Source: Gorsachius magnificus
Taxonomy: Eukaryota > Chordata > Aves > Pelecaniformes > Ardeidae
Assembly: GCA_034008185.1 (NCBI GenBank)
Contig: CM067083.1
Span: 123,150,337-123,214,336, forward strand
Direction of reading: 5' to 3'
DNA: 64,000 nucleotides
Position numbers and translations under genes: made by a program. Below are positions 1 through 12,510 of the stretch, piece by piece (the stretch's first letter is position 1; each line of letters begins with the position of its first letter). The notes under the pieces were generated by a model. That model was not told the origin of the DNA. It made no database searches and was given only the letters and a program-made list of their open reading frames with translations.

Positions 1-85
1 GTGCAGTCTCTTAGTATCTGTTTTAGCAAAACTTCTGTTAGTTCTGAAAACTTTTGCCTTATATTCATGTGGGTGATATTTACAG

Positions 86-164
86 GACAACTGGATTGCT
101 CATCAGGATGACTTCAACCAGCTTCTGGCTGAACTGAATGATTGCCATGGACAGGGTGAAACAG
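86..164 (+). CDS. PINX1: PINX1 internal coding exon (first visible)
   Basis: This 79-nt exon is preceded by an acceptor ending in tacag and followed by the donor gtaggt. It encodes 26 residues beginning DNWIAHQDDFNQLLAELN, which I recognise as the conserved segment just after the G-patch of PINX1. PINX1 is a nucleolar protein that binds TERF1 and TERT, restrains telomerase, and in yeast (Pxr1/Gno1) supports pre-rRNA processing with the Prp43/DHX15 helicase. The exon ends in phase 1, and its last G joins the first two bases of the exon at 3803. The start codon and G-patch exons lie to the left of the window, so the gene is partial here. Recognition rests on remembered family sequence, not on a search. 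Confidence 0.93.
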
Positions 165-3100
165 GTAGGTTCATGCTTTTCTCAATCAGATGCTGGAAGC
201 CTAGCAGAGTTTCCATTCCTTGTCTTAAAATGCTAGCTAAGGCCCAGTCCTTTGGGCTGCTAATAGTCTTCTTGCTGAGGTTGACAACTTCCCCTTCGCC
301 CCCAAAATCAGGGGGAGCCAAAGGACATGTTGCCATCCGTGCCCATGCTCAAGTTTGTCTGCCTGGATGTGTAGATCTCTGTGGACTGGTTCTGCTCTCA
401 GTCAGGCCTCTATTAAAGGCTTATTGCTGGAGAAAGCAAACATGAAATTTTGAACTTGTTTATTTTATCCCAAGACCACAACATGGAGGACCTTTTGCTG
501 GCATGTACTACAGCAGCGCTTGTTTCTTTATGAAGCAACCAGAGCCAGTATGAAGGCTCAGAACACAATCACTAACCATTGCAATGTGGTTGCCTTCCTT
601 TTACTAATGAACTGTCATGCCTGGCTTCCAGGCTCTGGTGGTTTCTTAAATGCCTACTTTTCCTGTCTTCAGAGCTGCTGCTTAGCTTTTGACTCAGAGT
701 TATGTGTCTCTGTTTTGAGTGTGGTATAATGTGATTTTTGTAGCCCTGATGTAGAGCACACAAGTGGAAAACCTACACAACATTCCCAAAAGGGCTATTT
801 ATAACGTCTTTTAATTTTGAAGAGCTTTGCACAGTTTGACCTTGGTTTGTAAAAATGAAGCTATGCAAAACTAGTGGGTGTGAGCTTACAGAAATAATTG
901 TACACATCAGATGGTTTATCATCTCTCCTTTGGTTAGACTCAAGTTTAAACTCTGATCATGTATCTCAACAATTCGCTGTGGTTTATTGTTAAACCAAGG
1001 GCTTCTCTTTGGACACAGCAGCCTGTCCGTGTGCTACTAGTGGCAGAATTGCCAGCTTGGTGAATTTAGCAACTGTTCATTCATTCATTCTTAACATTTG
1101 AGCACAGAAGCTTTTCTAGGAGAGTAAAGGTAGAAAGTGGAGGAAAATTGGTTAGCAAGAAGGATCAAATTTGGTTTCTAATCTTGGAGGACTAGGATTA
1201 AAATTCTGAACCTGATGCTTTTTTTTTTTAATTTCTGTATACTTACACTATCCTCTAATCACGGTCTGAAGCCACACAGTGCTAGGTGCTGCAGTTAAAG
1301 TCTTCAAGAGGTAGAATAACATATTGTAGGGAAATTCCAAAAGTTCCTTTCTACCTTTATAACTAAAATCTACCCAAGTTCCAACTTGAGCCATGGGAAG
1401 ATCAGCTAGGTGTAACTGGTGGGAAACCTGCAAGCTGATGAGCAGAGAGCTGACATGACTTGCCCCAAGGAGACGGTGAATCAGCACAGAAGCAGGTTCA
1501 TTGAGCAAGGCTGTCTTGTTCCTAAATCTGTGCAGTATTCCCTGGGTCATCTGTACTTATGCAAAGTGGCCCCTGAAAACCGCATTTCTCCCTGTTTTAC
1601 TCAGTTATTTTTCCTTCATCTTTTTAGGAGCTGGGACAAGAGTTTTCAATGTCTGAGGACACATTTGGGTGCACATTGAAAATTCCCGGTCAGAATGACA
1701 TTTAGCGATTTGCAGTCTGCAAGCATCGCTCTGAAACTTGGGGGTTTTGGCAATTGTTTAAGCTGGAGACACTCATCCAGATAACTCTGCCTGCAGCTGT
1801 GCTACAGGATCAAATGTTACATTATTGGCTATCGTCCAGTTTCAAATTGCATTAAAAGTCAGCTGAAAAACTTCATTGTTCTTAAATGTGTAGTTGCCAG
1901 AGTTGGATTGCAATTAGAGATCAGGAAGGAAGGGCCCTGTGGTGGTTAGTATGCCAACATTCAAATACCCTTGGTGTACATAGTTTTAGCTTTCTTTTTT
2001 TTTTTTCTAGCTAGTGAGGAGTTTTGATTCCTGGATCTTTTGCTGGGATATTAAGTGATGATGACTGTGTCCCTTCCCTGTTCATAAAGTGGGGCAACAA
2101 CATGCTGGTTGTGTCTGTAAGGTGCTTTGGAATATTCATCTGTATCAGATTTGCTATAGAAATGACACATGGCTTTATTGCTATGACTAAATTGCTTTAA
2201 AAAGCACATTAATATTCCTGCAGTGCTTGCTCATTTGTCAGAGGATTTACCAGTCACTAGAAGACACAGGGGTGTAGGTACCTGTCCATTGCAAGCACCA
2301 GCATGTTACAGCAGTGAAATTCCTCCTTGAAGGCACAAGGCGGTGCTGCTGCCCCTTCTGCTGTAAGAATAATGTGGAGGAGGAAGCCCTGTGGAAATCC
2401 TTTGCTGTGTAATGTTCCGTTTGGTACAAGTGGATCTGAGAGCAGACTCAAAGTGCCTCATCTCTGCTCAAGATATTTTAGGTGCGATGCTTACTTTCCC
2501 CATAGACCCATTTTCCTGAGGATTTTCAAGTAAACTGCAAACTCTGTCTAAACCTGGGTTTGCTAATCCTTCCTCTTCTCGTTAGGGCTTAGTGTGTAAA
2601 TGGAAGAGTAGATCTCAGACTGCTTTCTGGTAGTCAGCTCTCCCACCGCAGGCTGCAGATTTCTTTTTTGGATCAATGACTATCATCAGGTGTCACTACC
2701 TATCAAACAGTGAAGTGCTGTAATTCCAATGTCAGAAAAGCTTGGTCTGCAGAACTTTCAGGGGTGGGATCATATGAAAAAGGTGACTCAACTTGGCCCT
2801 CAGGGTATGGGTTGATTTCCGTACCCATCCCAGTTGCTGCTGGTAGGCAAAAAACATCTCACCAGAGGAGTCTTTTCTAGAGTAACAGAGCAGAGAAGCC
2901 TGTGGTGCCTAATTCTTTTCATGACAGGACCAGTAAAGTAGTTATTAACCAGACAGCAGGTTACCTCCTTCTAAGAATTTCTTGTAAATTAACAGGCTCT
3001 GTGGATGCAAAGAGTAGGTCTGTACCAGTAAAATAACCTGCCGCAGCACAGGAACATGGTATCTCTGCTGTTAATTAGTTAGACTAATCCTTCACATGGT

Positions 3101-3802
3101 TTTCACTTGCACAAGCTAACGTTCTCCCAAACAACTCCTGAGTGAATCTGGGACTTAGCCAACCCAAGAGACCATTCCCAGTGAGCAGTTTAGATGCAGC
3201 CCCTCTTCTGGGAGCTCGGAAAATTAAATAATATGGCTGTGGCAATTTGTTCTAGCTGGCCTCAGGGACAGAAAAGCCCTGCCGCTGTTTAATTTCCTTA
3301 CGCGGATGTATCAGACTATGTCCAGATAGAGGTACTTCATGGAGTGTGAGAAGTGGAAAGCCTGTCTGTGTGATTCTTTTTTTTTTTTTTTTTTCCCCCC
3401 CCTTTTTCTTTCTACCCAGTCAGGTTCAGTATTTTATTTTGTACTATTTCTTACATCTTTCTCAGACTCTGTCACTGGAGATATTTTGTAACAAACAGCA
3501 CAATAAACCCTGAGCTATTATTCTTTTCTTACTGTAGAAATGGTGTTAAATTAGACTTTGCCTTTGACCTGTACCTGCCTTTTCAAATTACATTAGATTG
3601 GAAATGGGAAGGGAATGTGGCAAAAAAAATCAAGCAGTAACATGTCTCAGACAAAACTTATCGTGCTTCCTTCAGTAATATATCGTGAAATGTTGTTGGA
3701 ACTTGGTTTTGAGAGAGAAAGTTAAATACACTGATGTTTGAATTTGGTGTAGAGTGCCTCTAACAGGGTTGGAACCTGTTTGGGTTTTTTTTTCCTTTTT
3801 AG
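165..3802 (+). other. PINX1: PINX1 intron between first and second visible exons
   Basis: This is a 3.6-kb intron bounded by gtaggt and a pyrimidine-rich acceptor (tttcctttttag). I see no gene or clear transposon in it. It holds T-rich runs near 1211-1220 and 1990-2005, and a 40-base pyrimidine tract at 3377-3415 made of a long T run, eight C, then T-rich sequence. The short open frames here have no recognisable product. Confidence 0.8.
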
Positions 3803-3895
3803 AGTCCTCAGTGAATACTCGGAAGAAAACATTCAGTCTCGAAGAAAAGTCCAAATCTTCCAAGAAACGTGTCCATTATATGAAGTTTGCAAAAG
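3803..3895 (+). CDS. PINX1: PINX1 internal coding exon (second visible)
   Basis: This 93-nt exon lies between the acceptor ...ctttttag and the donor gtaag. Read in phase 1 after the previous exon it gives ESSVNTRKKTFSLEEKSKSS followed by KKRVHYMKFAKG. The FSLEEKSK and VHYMKF blocks are hallmark PINX1 sequence. The segment is basic and probably forms part of the linker between the G-patch and the C-terminal telomerase-inhibitory region. Because 93 is a multiple of three, the phase is unchanged, and the last base again completes a Gly codon in the exon at 6633. The exon ends AAAAG before gtaag. Confidence 0.94.
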
Positions 3896-6632
3896 GTAAG
3901 AGGAGTTTTGTTGTTTCATAAGCTCTAGCCAAGATTACAAAAAAACCCCTTGTGTCAGGGTGATCTGTTGCCTTCTGGAGTCTAAATTTGGCATGTAAAA
4001 TCTTGGTTTAGAAATACGCCCTGCAGCAACTTACTTAAAGCTATAATACGCTGTTCCTTTTTATTTTGAACAATTTTGGTTGGCTTTAGGCTGATATTGT
4101 TGAATAAAACAATTTCTGTCTGAAGGAACCATCAGCTGAATAAGGAACAACGAATATTCCGAGTGATCTGTGCATGGGCAGGGGATGGGAGGGGGAGGTA
4201 AAGGTGGTAACAGAGTTACTTGGGCATCTGCACCACACTATCCTCTGCAATCTCCAATAACCCCTGCTAAGACATCATGTGGGTAAGATCAGTGATCAGA
4301 TTAACCCTGAACGCAGGAAGAGGAAAGCCCTCTTACCTCTATCAGATGCTTTATTGGATAAATCAGGACAGCGGTTGGTGGCCACAAAAACTGTATCAAG
4401 AACTCATGGAATTCAGTAATTTCTTTCTTGGAGTGATGACATTATTTCAGCCCTCCCTGCTTTTGGCTCTTGACCATTATTCAATCCCTTGCTCTGCTTC
4501 TCTGTTGGTTGCGTTCCCCTTTCACGCATGTGTATGTGGTGCGTGTATATATGTATTTCAGTGTATGGGTAGGGTTGGTTTCCACAAATGGCTGATCTCT
4601 TGCACTTAAAGCTCTGTGTACTGTTTTCTGATAACAAATGCTTCTGCTAAAACAGAAGCAATTGACATCTGAATAGAGGCCAAATACTGATACTGGGGTT
4701 TGGGGTTTTTGATTAAATAACTGAGCCTGGAAGTCAAACATGTTAACATGACCCTGCCACTTTATGACATGAAACAATTAAATTGGTTCAGGGCTTGCAA
4801 GTACCAGAAGCCATGGCCTGCTTGAGGTAGTAGCGAAGAGGATTTATTTTTATTTGGATTTAACCTTTTACTAAATATAGAGAAAAAAGAAGTGTCTTTT
4901 GAGCATGTAAGATACAGAGTAAGGCTTTCATAGGAACAATATCCCTTATTTGTTTGGCTGCAGCCTTTCTATAAGGTAGGCCCCTGTTTGATTGTACCCT
5001 CTGTGGTCTAAACCAGGGAAATTGTCCTTTTTCAGGGAAAGAGGAAAAGTTATTTGAGAAAGGCTAATGTTGTTCTGGCCCTTGTTGTTCAAGTCCGATC
5101 CTGCTTCCTTTTAGACTAAACAAGACGAGCTCACACAAAAGTGGGAGAAGGGAGCAGCAACGGTAGAAAATGCAGCTTCCGTTTCTGGTGCTATTTTGTA
5201 GCCTCTCTGCTGGAGGAACATAGGCACCAGACATAGCCTTAGCAGCCACGCTTGGACCTGGGAAATACACACCACTTTGAGATTAAGACAATGATTTCAA
5301 TTGATTTTCTAGTAGCTGTTCCACTGTGATGCTGCAAAAGATTTGGTCTGTCAGCTAAATTGGAGAATTCTCTGTTAGAGAATGCAAAAAGAGGGGGGAT
5401 CTCTTTGGGGTGGGGGCAGGCGTGGAAAGAAAGCATAGGGTGAAAGGAGGAGCAGCAGGAATGTAAGTCTTGTGTTCCAAGCCTTGGCTAAGATAAAGCT
5501 GAAAAGAGCCACCAGTCTCATCCAGCTTGCTTGGGAAAGGACACATAGAGGCTGCACAGTGAGACACCAAAAAGCTGGGTAACACCTTCTCCTCTAAGTT
5601 GATGTATCTGCTTACCCTCTGTGGGCAGTTAGGACCCTGAGAAGAAGAAACAAGTGGAATAGTCAGATTTAATTTTTTTTTTGTCCATTAAAAGTGCTTA
5701 GTTTCATTTTGAGGTCAGTGATTTAGGAATCAGATGGTCAAGTGGAGTGAGACCCCAGCAGATGCCTAATAAGTTGGCCTATCTGGACTAACTTTGTTTC
5801 TTTAGCTTTCGCTGACTTTTTTTTAAAGAATTTTCTGAGACCGGCTGTGGACAACTCAATATAAAGGCTTCTGCACTGTGGAATCAGCTAAACTTTTGCC
5901 AGTATCTTGGAATATCATATCACACCCTTTTTCTTCCCTCTCCCTGCTCCATGTCTGATACTGAGCTAGCCACACAACAGTCAGATGGAAATAATGGTCC
6001 TACTGGAACTCAGAGAAATCTTTGCTTCACCCCGAAATTGTTTTAAGTTGGAATAATCCAGTGTGTTGCAGAGATGGAGGTTTTGCTTTTCAGAAGCCAT
6101 TTCATAAATCAAAGAAAAGCCCCCACTGAGTGAAGATGGAATTTTTTTTTTTTTTTTTTTCCTCCTGTATGGAGGCACTGTAACTCCCTAACTCTGTCAG
6201 AGATGGGGAATTCTCATGAGAATCTGAAGATGTGCAGTTTCTCCTTGAACTTTCCTTGGGTGTAGGAGGTTACAACTCTTCTTTCCCTCTAGTGCAGTGC
6301 AGGCTGCTTCCCTCATCTTGCTGTGGCAATTGCAGTGTCAGGTGGGGGGAAACAAGCTGCTGTTACCTGTTTCCCTGTGGGCATACACCAGCAGCCTGTG
6401 GTTGTCTCCTTGCCAGCCTTTCCCTCTATGCGCATACATTTCCTACCACATGTGGGAGCCATGGTCAGCCTTCATTTAGTGTCTTTAACGTTCTCCTCCT
6501 GATTTTTTTCTTTTTTTGCCTCCAAAACCAATTTCTCTACCTCTGTGGGTCAGAGTTTGTGTTATCAAAATGTACCTGTCATCACCAGACGTGCAGATTG
6601 TGGCCTTTTTTTCCTCCCCTTACCCCTTTCAG
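3896..6632 (+). other. PINX1: PINX1 intron between second and third visible exons
   Basis: This 2.7-kb intron runs from gtaag to an acceptor with a strong pyrimidine tract (ccccttacccctttcag). It contains a run of about 21 T near 6140-6160 and no recognisable gene or CR1 piece. It is otherwise ordinary AT-rich intronic sequence. Confidence 0.8.
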
Positions 6633-6709
6633 GTAAGGATCTCTCTTCGCGCAGTGAAGATGATCTCTCCTGCATATTTGGGAAGCGACAGAAGAGTATG
6701 AAGACACAG
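6633..6709 (+). CDS. PINX1: PINX1 internal coding exon (third visible)
   Basis: This 77-nt exon encodes GKDLSSRSEDDLSCIFGKRQ then KSMKTQ. The KDLSSRS and CIFGKRQ blocks match the family. It changes the phase from 1 to 0, which is exactly what the last exon at 56897 needs. The donor gtaaac is weaker than the consensus. The exon begins with GTAAGG directly after the acceptor AG, so the acceptor abuts a near-perfect 5' splice site (see findings). Skipping this exon would shift the frame, since 77 is not a multiple of three. Reading through the donor continues open for 60 codons to a stop at 6890-6892. Confidence 0.94.
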
Positions 6710-9553
6710 GTAAACAAGAGGCTTCACCTTTCTCTTGTTTCCTTGCGTATTTTCCCTTATAACAAAAACATATTTAAATGTCCTTTTGGTAATGAGATTA
6801 CCACATGCACGTCAAAGGTAAGGGGTCTTCTGCCTTCTTTCTACATGAAGGCTGCAGATGGAGGACCGTGCTCTGAACCATTAGAAGAGTGAATTTAATA
6901 CATATTTTTAGGAATTACTGTGAAGTAACTTCTACGGAGTTAGCAATCTTCATTATTTTAATTTGTTACTTGTTAAGCAATATACATCACAAAGTAGATC
7001 AGTTTTTCTCTATCTGAAGGTTGCATAAATATCCAAAATAAAATTTGACATTCAGCAGCAACTGGCCAATCTCAGCAAACTGCCCTTATTATCACAAGAA
7101 TTGGGAAAGGCTGAGCAGCTGCAAAGTTGTACTCATCTTTGAACAAAGGAGTCAGAGATGGCTTGAACACTGGTAAATATTTAATGAGAAGACTTTTCTC
7201 CAACTTTGTGTAATGAGATCAAGGTTTGTACTAGCATTTATTTTATTTTATTTTTGTATTCATTAGCATTTTACACTTGCAGAGAATAGCCCTGCTATAT
7301 CACAATACAAAACAACAGACTTACACTGCAACGTGACTAATGTATCCAGAAAAATTCTTTGGAAAAGATAACATCTGGAAAAGCATGAATTAATATTTAG
7401 CAAGAACTGCCCTGTTGGTTTAGAGGTCTCTAAAGTCTCTTGTGGTTAGAGGGAAAGATTGGGCCTGAAACTGAATAGAAATTTTTGAAATACCCTGTGT
7501 GTGATACCTTGTTTGTTGTGCAGTACTCTTGAAAATTGTTCTGTAACTTCACTGTAGGCCACTGTGAACTTTGGGAGGAGAGGAATAGGGGGAAGAAGGT
7601 GCTAGGACATCCTGCATAGTAGTGAACGTAATACAAGGTTTGTAGCTGTGTAAATGCTAGGTAGAATGACAAGGGAGCTTGTGAAGAGCAAATAGCCATC
7701 CGATGGGGATTCTTCACTAGAAAAAACTCTTATGAAATAAAGAATACTTCAGTGGGGTGTCTTGAATTGAACAGTTTGAAGGATTTGGGCTTGCCACTAT
7801 CCAATAGTGTTATAATTTCAGCAAATGTGCTGTGAGTGTTAAACTTATTGGTAGGACAGAGAAAAATGTCAAGTCTGTTTTCTGAGTACTGTTCTCTAAA
7901 CTACAAAAATACAGTTACGGTTAATTAAACTGGGAGGCTAGAAGAAATTTAAACAAATTAAGAACTGTCCTGTCTTGTCTGCCACTGAAAAAACAGTATG
8001 AACCTTTGTTACCAGTCACATGGTTTGGCTTGGAAGGTAAGAGCTTGGGAGGAGGCCATCAGCCACAACAGAACCCATCTTAACTTATTACTGTCTTGAA
8101 ATAAGCATTTGGGGACTTCAAGTCTGTGAGAGCTGGGAGAGGTCTCAAATGCTGTAGGTAAGCTTGCAGCATTGGAGCCCCCTTGGGTTAACACTTCTGA
8201 TCAGCTAAATATGCCATGGATCTACTTCTTAGCTCCCTTGCTGTCAGGTCGATATGAAGCAAGACAAACTGGGATTTAATGCAAATCAACAGTACTATGG
8301 TTAAGGGAGACGATTTTGCCCACCCATGAGTTGTCCCAAATAGTTGGTCTTGTTTTCTCCGCATGTCCTGCATCTTTTGAAACTGAAAATAAGTTTGGAA
8401 AGTGCTGTTGCTACTTCTGGGACTTAATCCTACAGACCATTTATGGCTGCTTGTGAAGGGTATATAAGTTTGTGCATGCTCTTGCTAATTCCTTGACCGA
8501 TGCAGTGGTTGCCTGATGGCTACCGTGCAGATTTCCTTTTTCCCCCTCACTAAACACTAAGCCAATGGTTCAGGGTTCTGGCAAAAAGTCACAGGCTGTT
8601 CCCTCTTAAGCACCCAGATTTCCACATGCAAATACAGGCAGGAGGTAATGTAATTTGGAGCTGCATTGTTGTCTTCTGGCTACCGTCTGCTGCTAAGCAG
8701 CCACAGGGAGAAAAAGCCAAAGGCAGCACAATTGCTTTTTTTTTTTCCCTCTCTCCTTTTCTTCATGGATCAGAGATCTGTGGAGTTTGCACAGAACAAA
8801 AATGCATTGCTCAGGTCCTCCAGCTCTGAGCAATTTCATTTCATTGCACCCATGAACTCTCATGATCCCTTTCCATCATGTTCCAGAGCCTGGTCCTTAA
8901 GGTGGCACAAATGGAACTGCCCTGTGAGGATTTGCAGTCCTGTTCTCTCTCTGGGTTTGCATTGGGTTTTGAACTCCCTAGGCTCTGGGCATTTCCATGA
9001 TGTGGCAGAGCACGCACTACAGGAACAGGAAAGTGCTGTCATTCTCCTGGAAGTGAGTTGTTCATATCTGTTCTCTGTAGAGATAGTGTAGGAAGAGTTC
9101 TGGTGTCCATCAGAGCCCTGGGGTATGCCTTCAGGCTGAGGTAGGCTGCAGTATGCTGTTGTCCTTGTTCAAAGTAGATGAGGACAGCTTCCATACTTAC
9201 ATAGGTGCCAGAACTGCTACTATCAGTTACTCTGATTGCAGGTTCCCAGCTGTAGTTGCAACTGAGATGATGCCAGGAAGTACCTGGAATGTATTCATCC
9301 TGTAGCTTGAAGTCCTATCTTTAAGGCTCTTTCTGAGGTGTTAGATTCCTCCTCTTTTTTCAGAAGTGCAGTTGGAGAAGCATTCAGTACAAATTTGATT
9401 TGGCCTCAATGACCTGTCCTCAGCTTGCAGTGGGGTTGTCCTCTTTTGACAAAGATACTCAGCATAATTCTGCTTCCCATGTTTCTAGTTGTTTCAGTCC
9501 AGGATTGGAACCATCTTGGGTATAACTTTGTGGAAAGATGCAGGAACTGCTTT
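6710..9553. other. Intronic stretch without gene or clear repeat
   Basis: Apart from the in-frame read-through tail to 6892 and the AATAAA at 7037, I see only ordinary AT-rich intron. This includes an ATTTT-type low-complexity patch near 7235-7260 and a nine-T run near 8738. Confidence 0.6.
7037..7042 (+). promoter_or_regulatory. Candidate intronic polyadenylation signal
   Basis: A canonical AATAAA lies about 330 nt past the third visible exon. It is 145 nt downstream of the stop that ends the frame when the weak gtaaac donor is not used. Together these would make a composite terminal exon. AATAAA is frequent by chance in AT-rich introns, so confidence is low. Confidence 0.25.
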
Positions 9554-9685
9554 TCATAGAATCACAGAATTACTGAGATTGAAGGAGACCCCTGGAGGTC
9601 TCCAGATCAACTGCTCTGCTCAAAGGAGGGTCAGTTACAGCAGGTTGCTCAGAACTTTGTCCAACTGAGTTTTGACTATGTCCCT
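9554..9685 (-). mobile_element. CR1 LINE 3'-end fragment
   Basis: Starting with atagaatcacagaat, the sequence follows the reverse complement of a CR1 3' end (ttggaagggacctctggagatc-type block, then the CTGCTCAAAGCAGGGTC-type block). It is clearly diverged. It is 5'-truncated, with no coding capacity left. Confidence 0.8.
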
Positions 9686-11662
9686 TCCTTAAAGCCTCCA
9701 ATTTTAAGCCTGTGACAAAATTCAGTGGTTGGATGAGGGCAATAACTTAAGGAACAGAAGATGGGAACATTTTGGAATAACAAAACGCTTACACTGTAAA
9801 CGGACTCAGCTGGGTGACCATTTACAGTTCCGTAGGCATCACAGACACAGTGGAAGTTATGGAAATGTTTAAGGATGTATGCCATTGATGGAATTATGGC
9901 CAGATTTTTCATCTTGAGTGAGTTGTGGAGCTTCTCTTACTCCTAAGAGCTGTTGTACCCATGGCTGTTGAGCTTTTCTATTTCTACAAATGGCCTAATG
10001 TGCAGTAGGTGCCGGCAGTGATATCACACTGATGCTCATCAGCACTGTGGTACTAGGTCTGGCTGGTTGGTTGGTGTTGTCCCAAACTGTTTAAAGATTA
10101 GGAAAAGGAGGGGAAAAAGTGAAACCCAGGAAACTCCATCTGTACTTATGGTCAAATGGAAAATAGCGGAAGGGCTCAAGGCTAAGTGACATGGTCTCTG
10201 GACCAGCAAGATAATCTTCACTCTTCTGAAGTGCTTGTCAAAACCATGTCACCTCTGAACTGCTGCTGTGATAAATGGAGTCTCAACAAATCAGATATGC
10301 CACGGAGACACTGTTCCAATTAGTTGTGTTCAGTCTTTTCTAGTATAGTCATTAGCAATCATTTTATGATCTTGACCTTTGGAGTAGCCTTTGGCAGGAG
10401 ATGCTTTGTGCTAGCTTAGTCCGAGCTGTCTTAACTGTAGAGCTGATCTCAGACTCACTTTTTAACTGTCTCTGTAGCCTAGGACTGATCTGGCTAATGG
10501 ATCTTTCCTCTTGTTCCGCACTGACACTACTGCAGTAAGTGGGGATGTTGAAATTTGGATTATCTACCTTATCAAAGGAAGAGGGAGTTGCCTAGAGGAT
10601 TGTAAAGATTGCAAAAGACTGGAATTGCAAAGGGTATGGAAGGAAATGCTGTTTGCCCCTAAGGGTCGAAAGGAGCTTCTCTAGGAGTAATAAGACTGAG
10701 ATACTAGTTTAAGCTATTGTTTTGATGGTTCTGGGATATGTATTACTAATCATAGGCACTTGCAACCTTTAATACTCCTTAATGTTAAATATAACGGTGC
10801 TTTTTTTTAAATTATCTTTGATAAATCATGTGTCCAACTAAAACCTACTTAATAAACTACCCAGGGACCTTTGTTTAAAAAACCCAAACAAACAAAAAAA
10901 AACCCCGAAACCAAAAAAACCCAAAAAACAGAAAACAAGTTAAAAAAAAAAAAGTGGGGGAAGAAAACAATGGCTGGGCTTCAGAGTAGACCTAAACTGA
11001 AAACGTTTGCAGTTTTTCCCAGGGAGACTAAGTGATCAAAAATACTGAACTGTAATTACGATGCTCTCTAGAGACCTGCAGTGAGGACCTGTTTTGCAGG
11101 GCAAGATCTGCCAGACTTTTTTTGCCCCCACTTTCCCTCTGATTTTCTCACTTGCTTAGGAACAGTGGGAGCTGGGGAGACAGAAAAACAAATTCCATTA
11201 GTTCCTATCTGGTTGAACTTCCTGGAACCCCCACTATTTTTTTTGCTTCTCAGAATTTCCTTCCTCCATCCAGCTGTGTTTCCTGATGAAGCCTTATCAC
11301 TGGAGAAAATGCTCCTGAGCGAGACTGAGGATTTGGGAATGAGTTACAGACAGTCCCAACTTGGTTGCTGAACAACATGATTCTGGCACTGATTTCACTT
11401 TGGGGGCTGGGAGAGTAATTCTGATTTGCTGGCGCATTTGTAATAACTCTGTTTGAGATGCATAGAAAACTGAATGTTTTTGCACCCATCTCACTTCCAT
11501 GTCTCAGACGTTTGATGAGTAACCTGCTTCCTCCAAATTTTTGTAACTTGGATGAAAACCTGCGTAAGTTCCCTTAAACCACCTAATCCAAGTAGCCCGA
11601 AAGTCTCGAGTTCGTGGTGATTTCTTCCGTGTTAGTCATTAGAAATGTAACTGTCCACCCTG

Positions 11663-11697
<35 letters not shown>

Positions 11698-12114
11698 TCA
11701 GGAAATTGTCTTCTGACACATTTTGCAGAACTTCCTCAACTGACTTACATTTCCCAGCACTTATCAGAAAAGCATGTTGGCTAATCTTAAGGGACATAAC
11801 TGAAAATCCATTAAAGTCTGGGTTTGCCATGGGCTCACTGAAGCTATGGGTAAACTGATGTAATTCCCTTCATCTTAACTTTCTCTCTGCAAAATACCAA
11901 TCGCAATATTGATGCTTGTGGGTTTCACAACTGTGACTTTTAGGCAAGTTGCAAGTCTAGTCTGTGATTTTTTTTTACCTGTGACAAAAGTGTCTGTTTC
12001 AGAGGTAGCGTATAAATTAATTTTCTGTTCCTTTTTTCAGCTCTGTCAGGGAGCAAAAAACTGCAGAAGAGAAAAATTAGTTAATTTTTAACTTGGGTTT
12101 TTCACCGTTCTGCT
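9686..12114. other. Intronic stretch, low-complexity A/T tracts
   Basis: No gene seen. There is a patch of A runs broken by CCC at 10875-10955 and a run of about 26 T at 11667-11692. The remainder is unstructured intron. Confidence 0.6.
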
Positions 12115-12510
12115 TTGGAGGCTGCTGCTAGCATGAGGTATTTGGGACTAAGAAGCAGAACAGAAAAAGGACATCAAAAACCTGGAGAGAGTCCAAAAGG
12201 CTTTAGCAAAATGGGCGACAGGGTTAGAGGGCATGTCCTAGAAGGAGAGAGTGGAGGAACTGGATACGTTCATCTCAGAAAAGAGGCAGAAAAAGATGAT
12301 CTCTCTGCCTATAAATATCTGGGGGGAGGGAAGAACAGAGGAAGGGAAGGGATAGTAATCAGGGTAGGCAAAAGCCAAGAAATGGTACTGGGGGCAAGAA
12401 CTTCAATTAGAAAAAGGAAGACGCAAGCTTACTCTTCAGCAGGCTTCCTCGCAGTGATGTCAGCAGGGCAGTGGAAGAGTCTCCTAAGGGAAATCCCAGC
12501 TCTTTAGTAA
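12115..12510 (+). mobile_element. Old, decayed CR1 fragment
   Basis: The order of blocks matches the 3' part of CR1 ORF2: a gagagagtccaaaaggc block (the ERVQKA-like region), an agaaaaggcagaaaaag segment, a tataaatatctggggg block (the YKYLKGG region), and a gcagtggaagagtctcctaaggg block (the HWNSLPRE region). It is heavily diverged, with indels and no terminal octamer, so it is older than the other copies here. Confidence 0.5.

Noticed and set aside
6545..6892. 115-codon frame as an independent small gene
   Set aside because: It is the PINX1 exon at 6633-6709 read through from intron to intron; kept only as a possible isoform tail.
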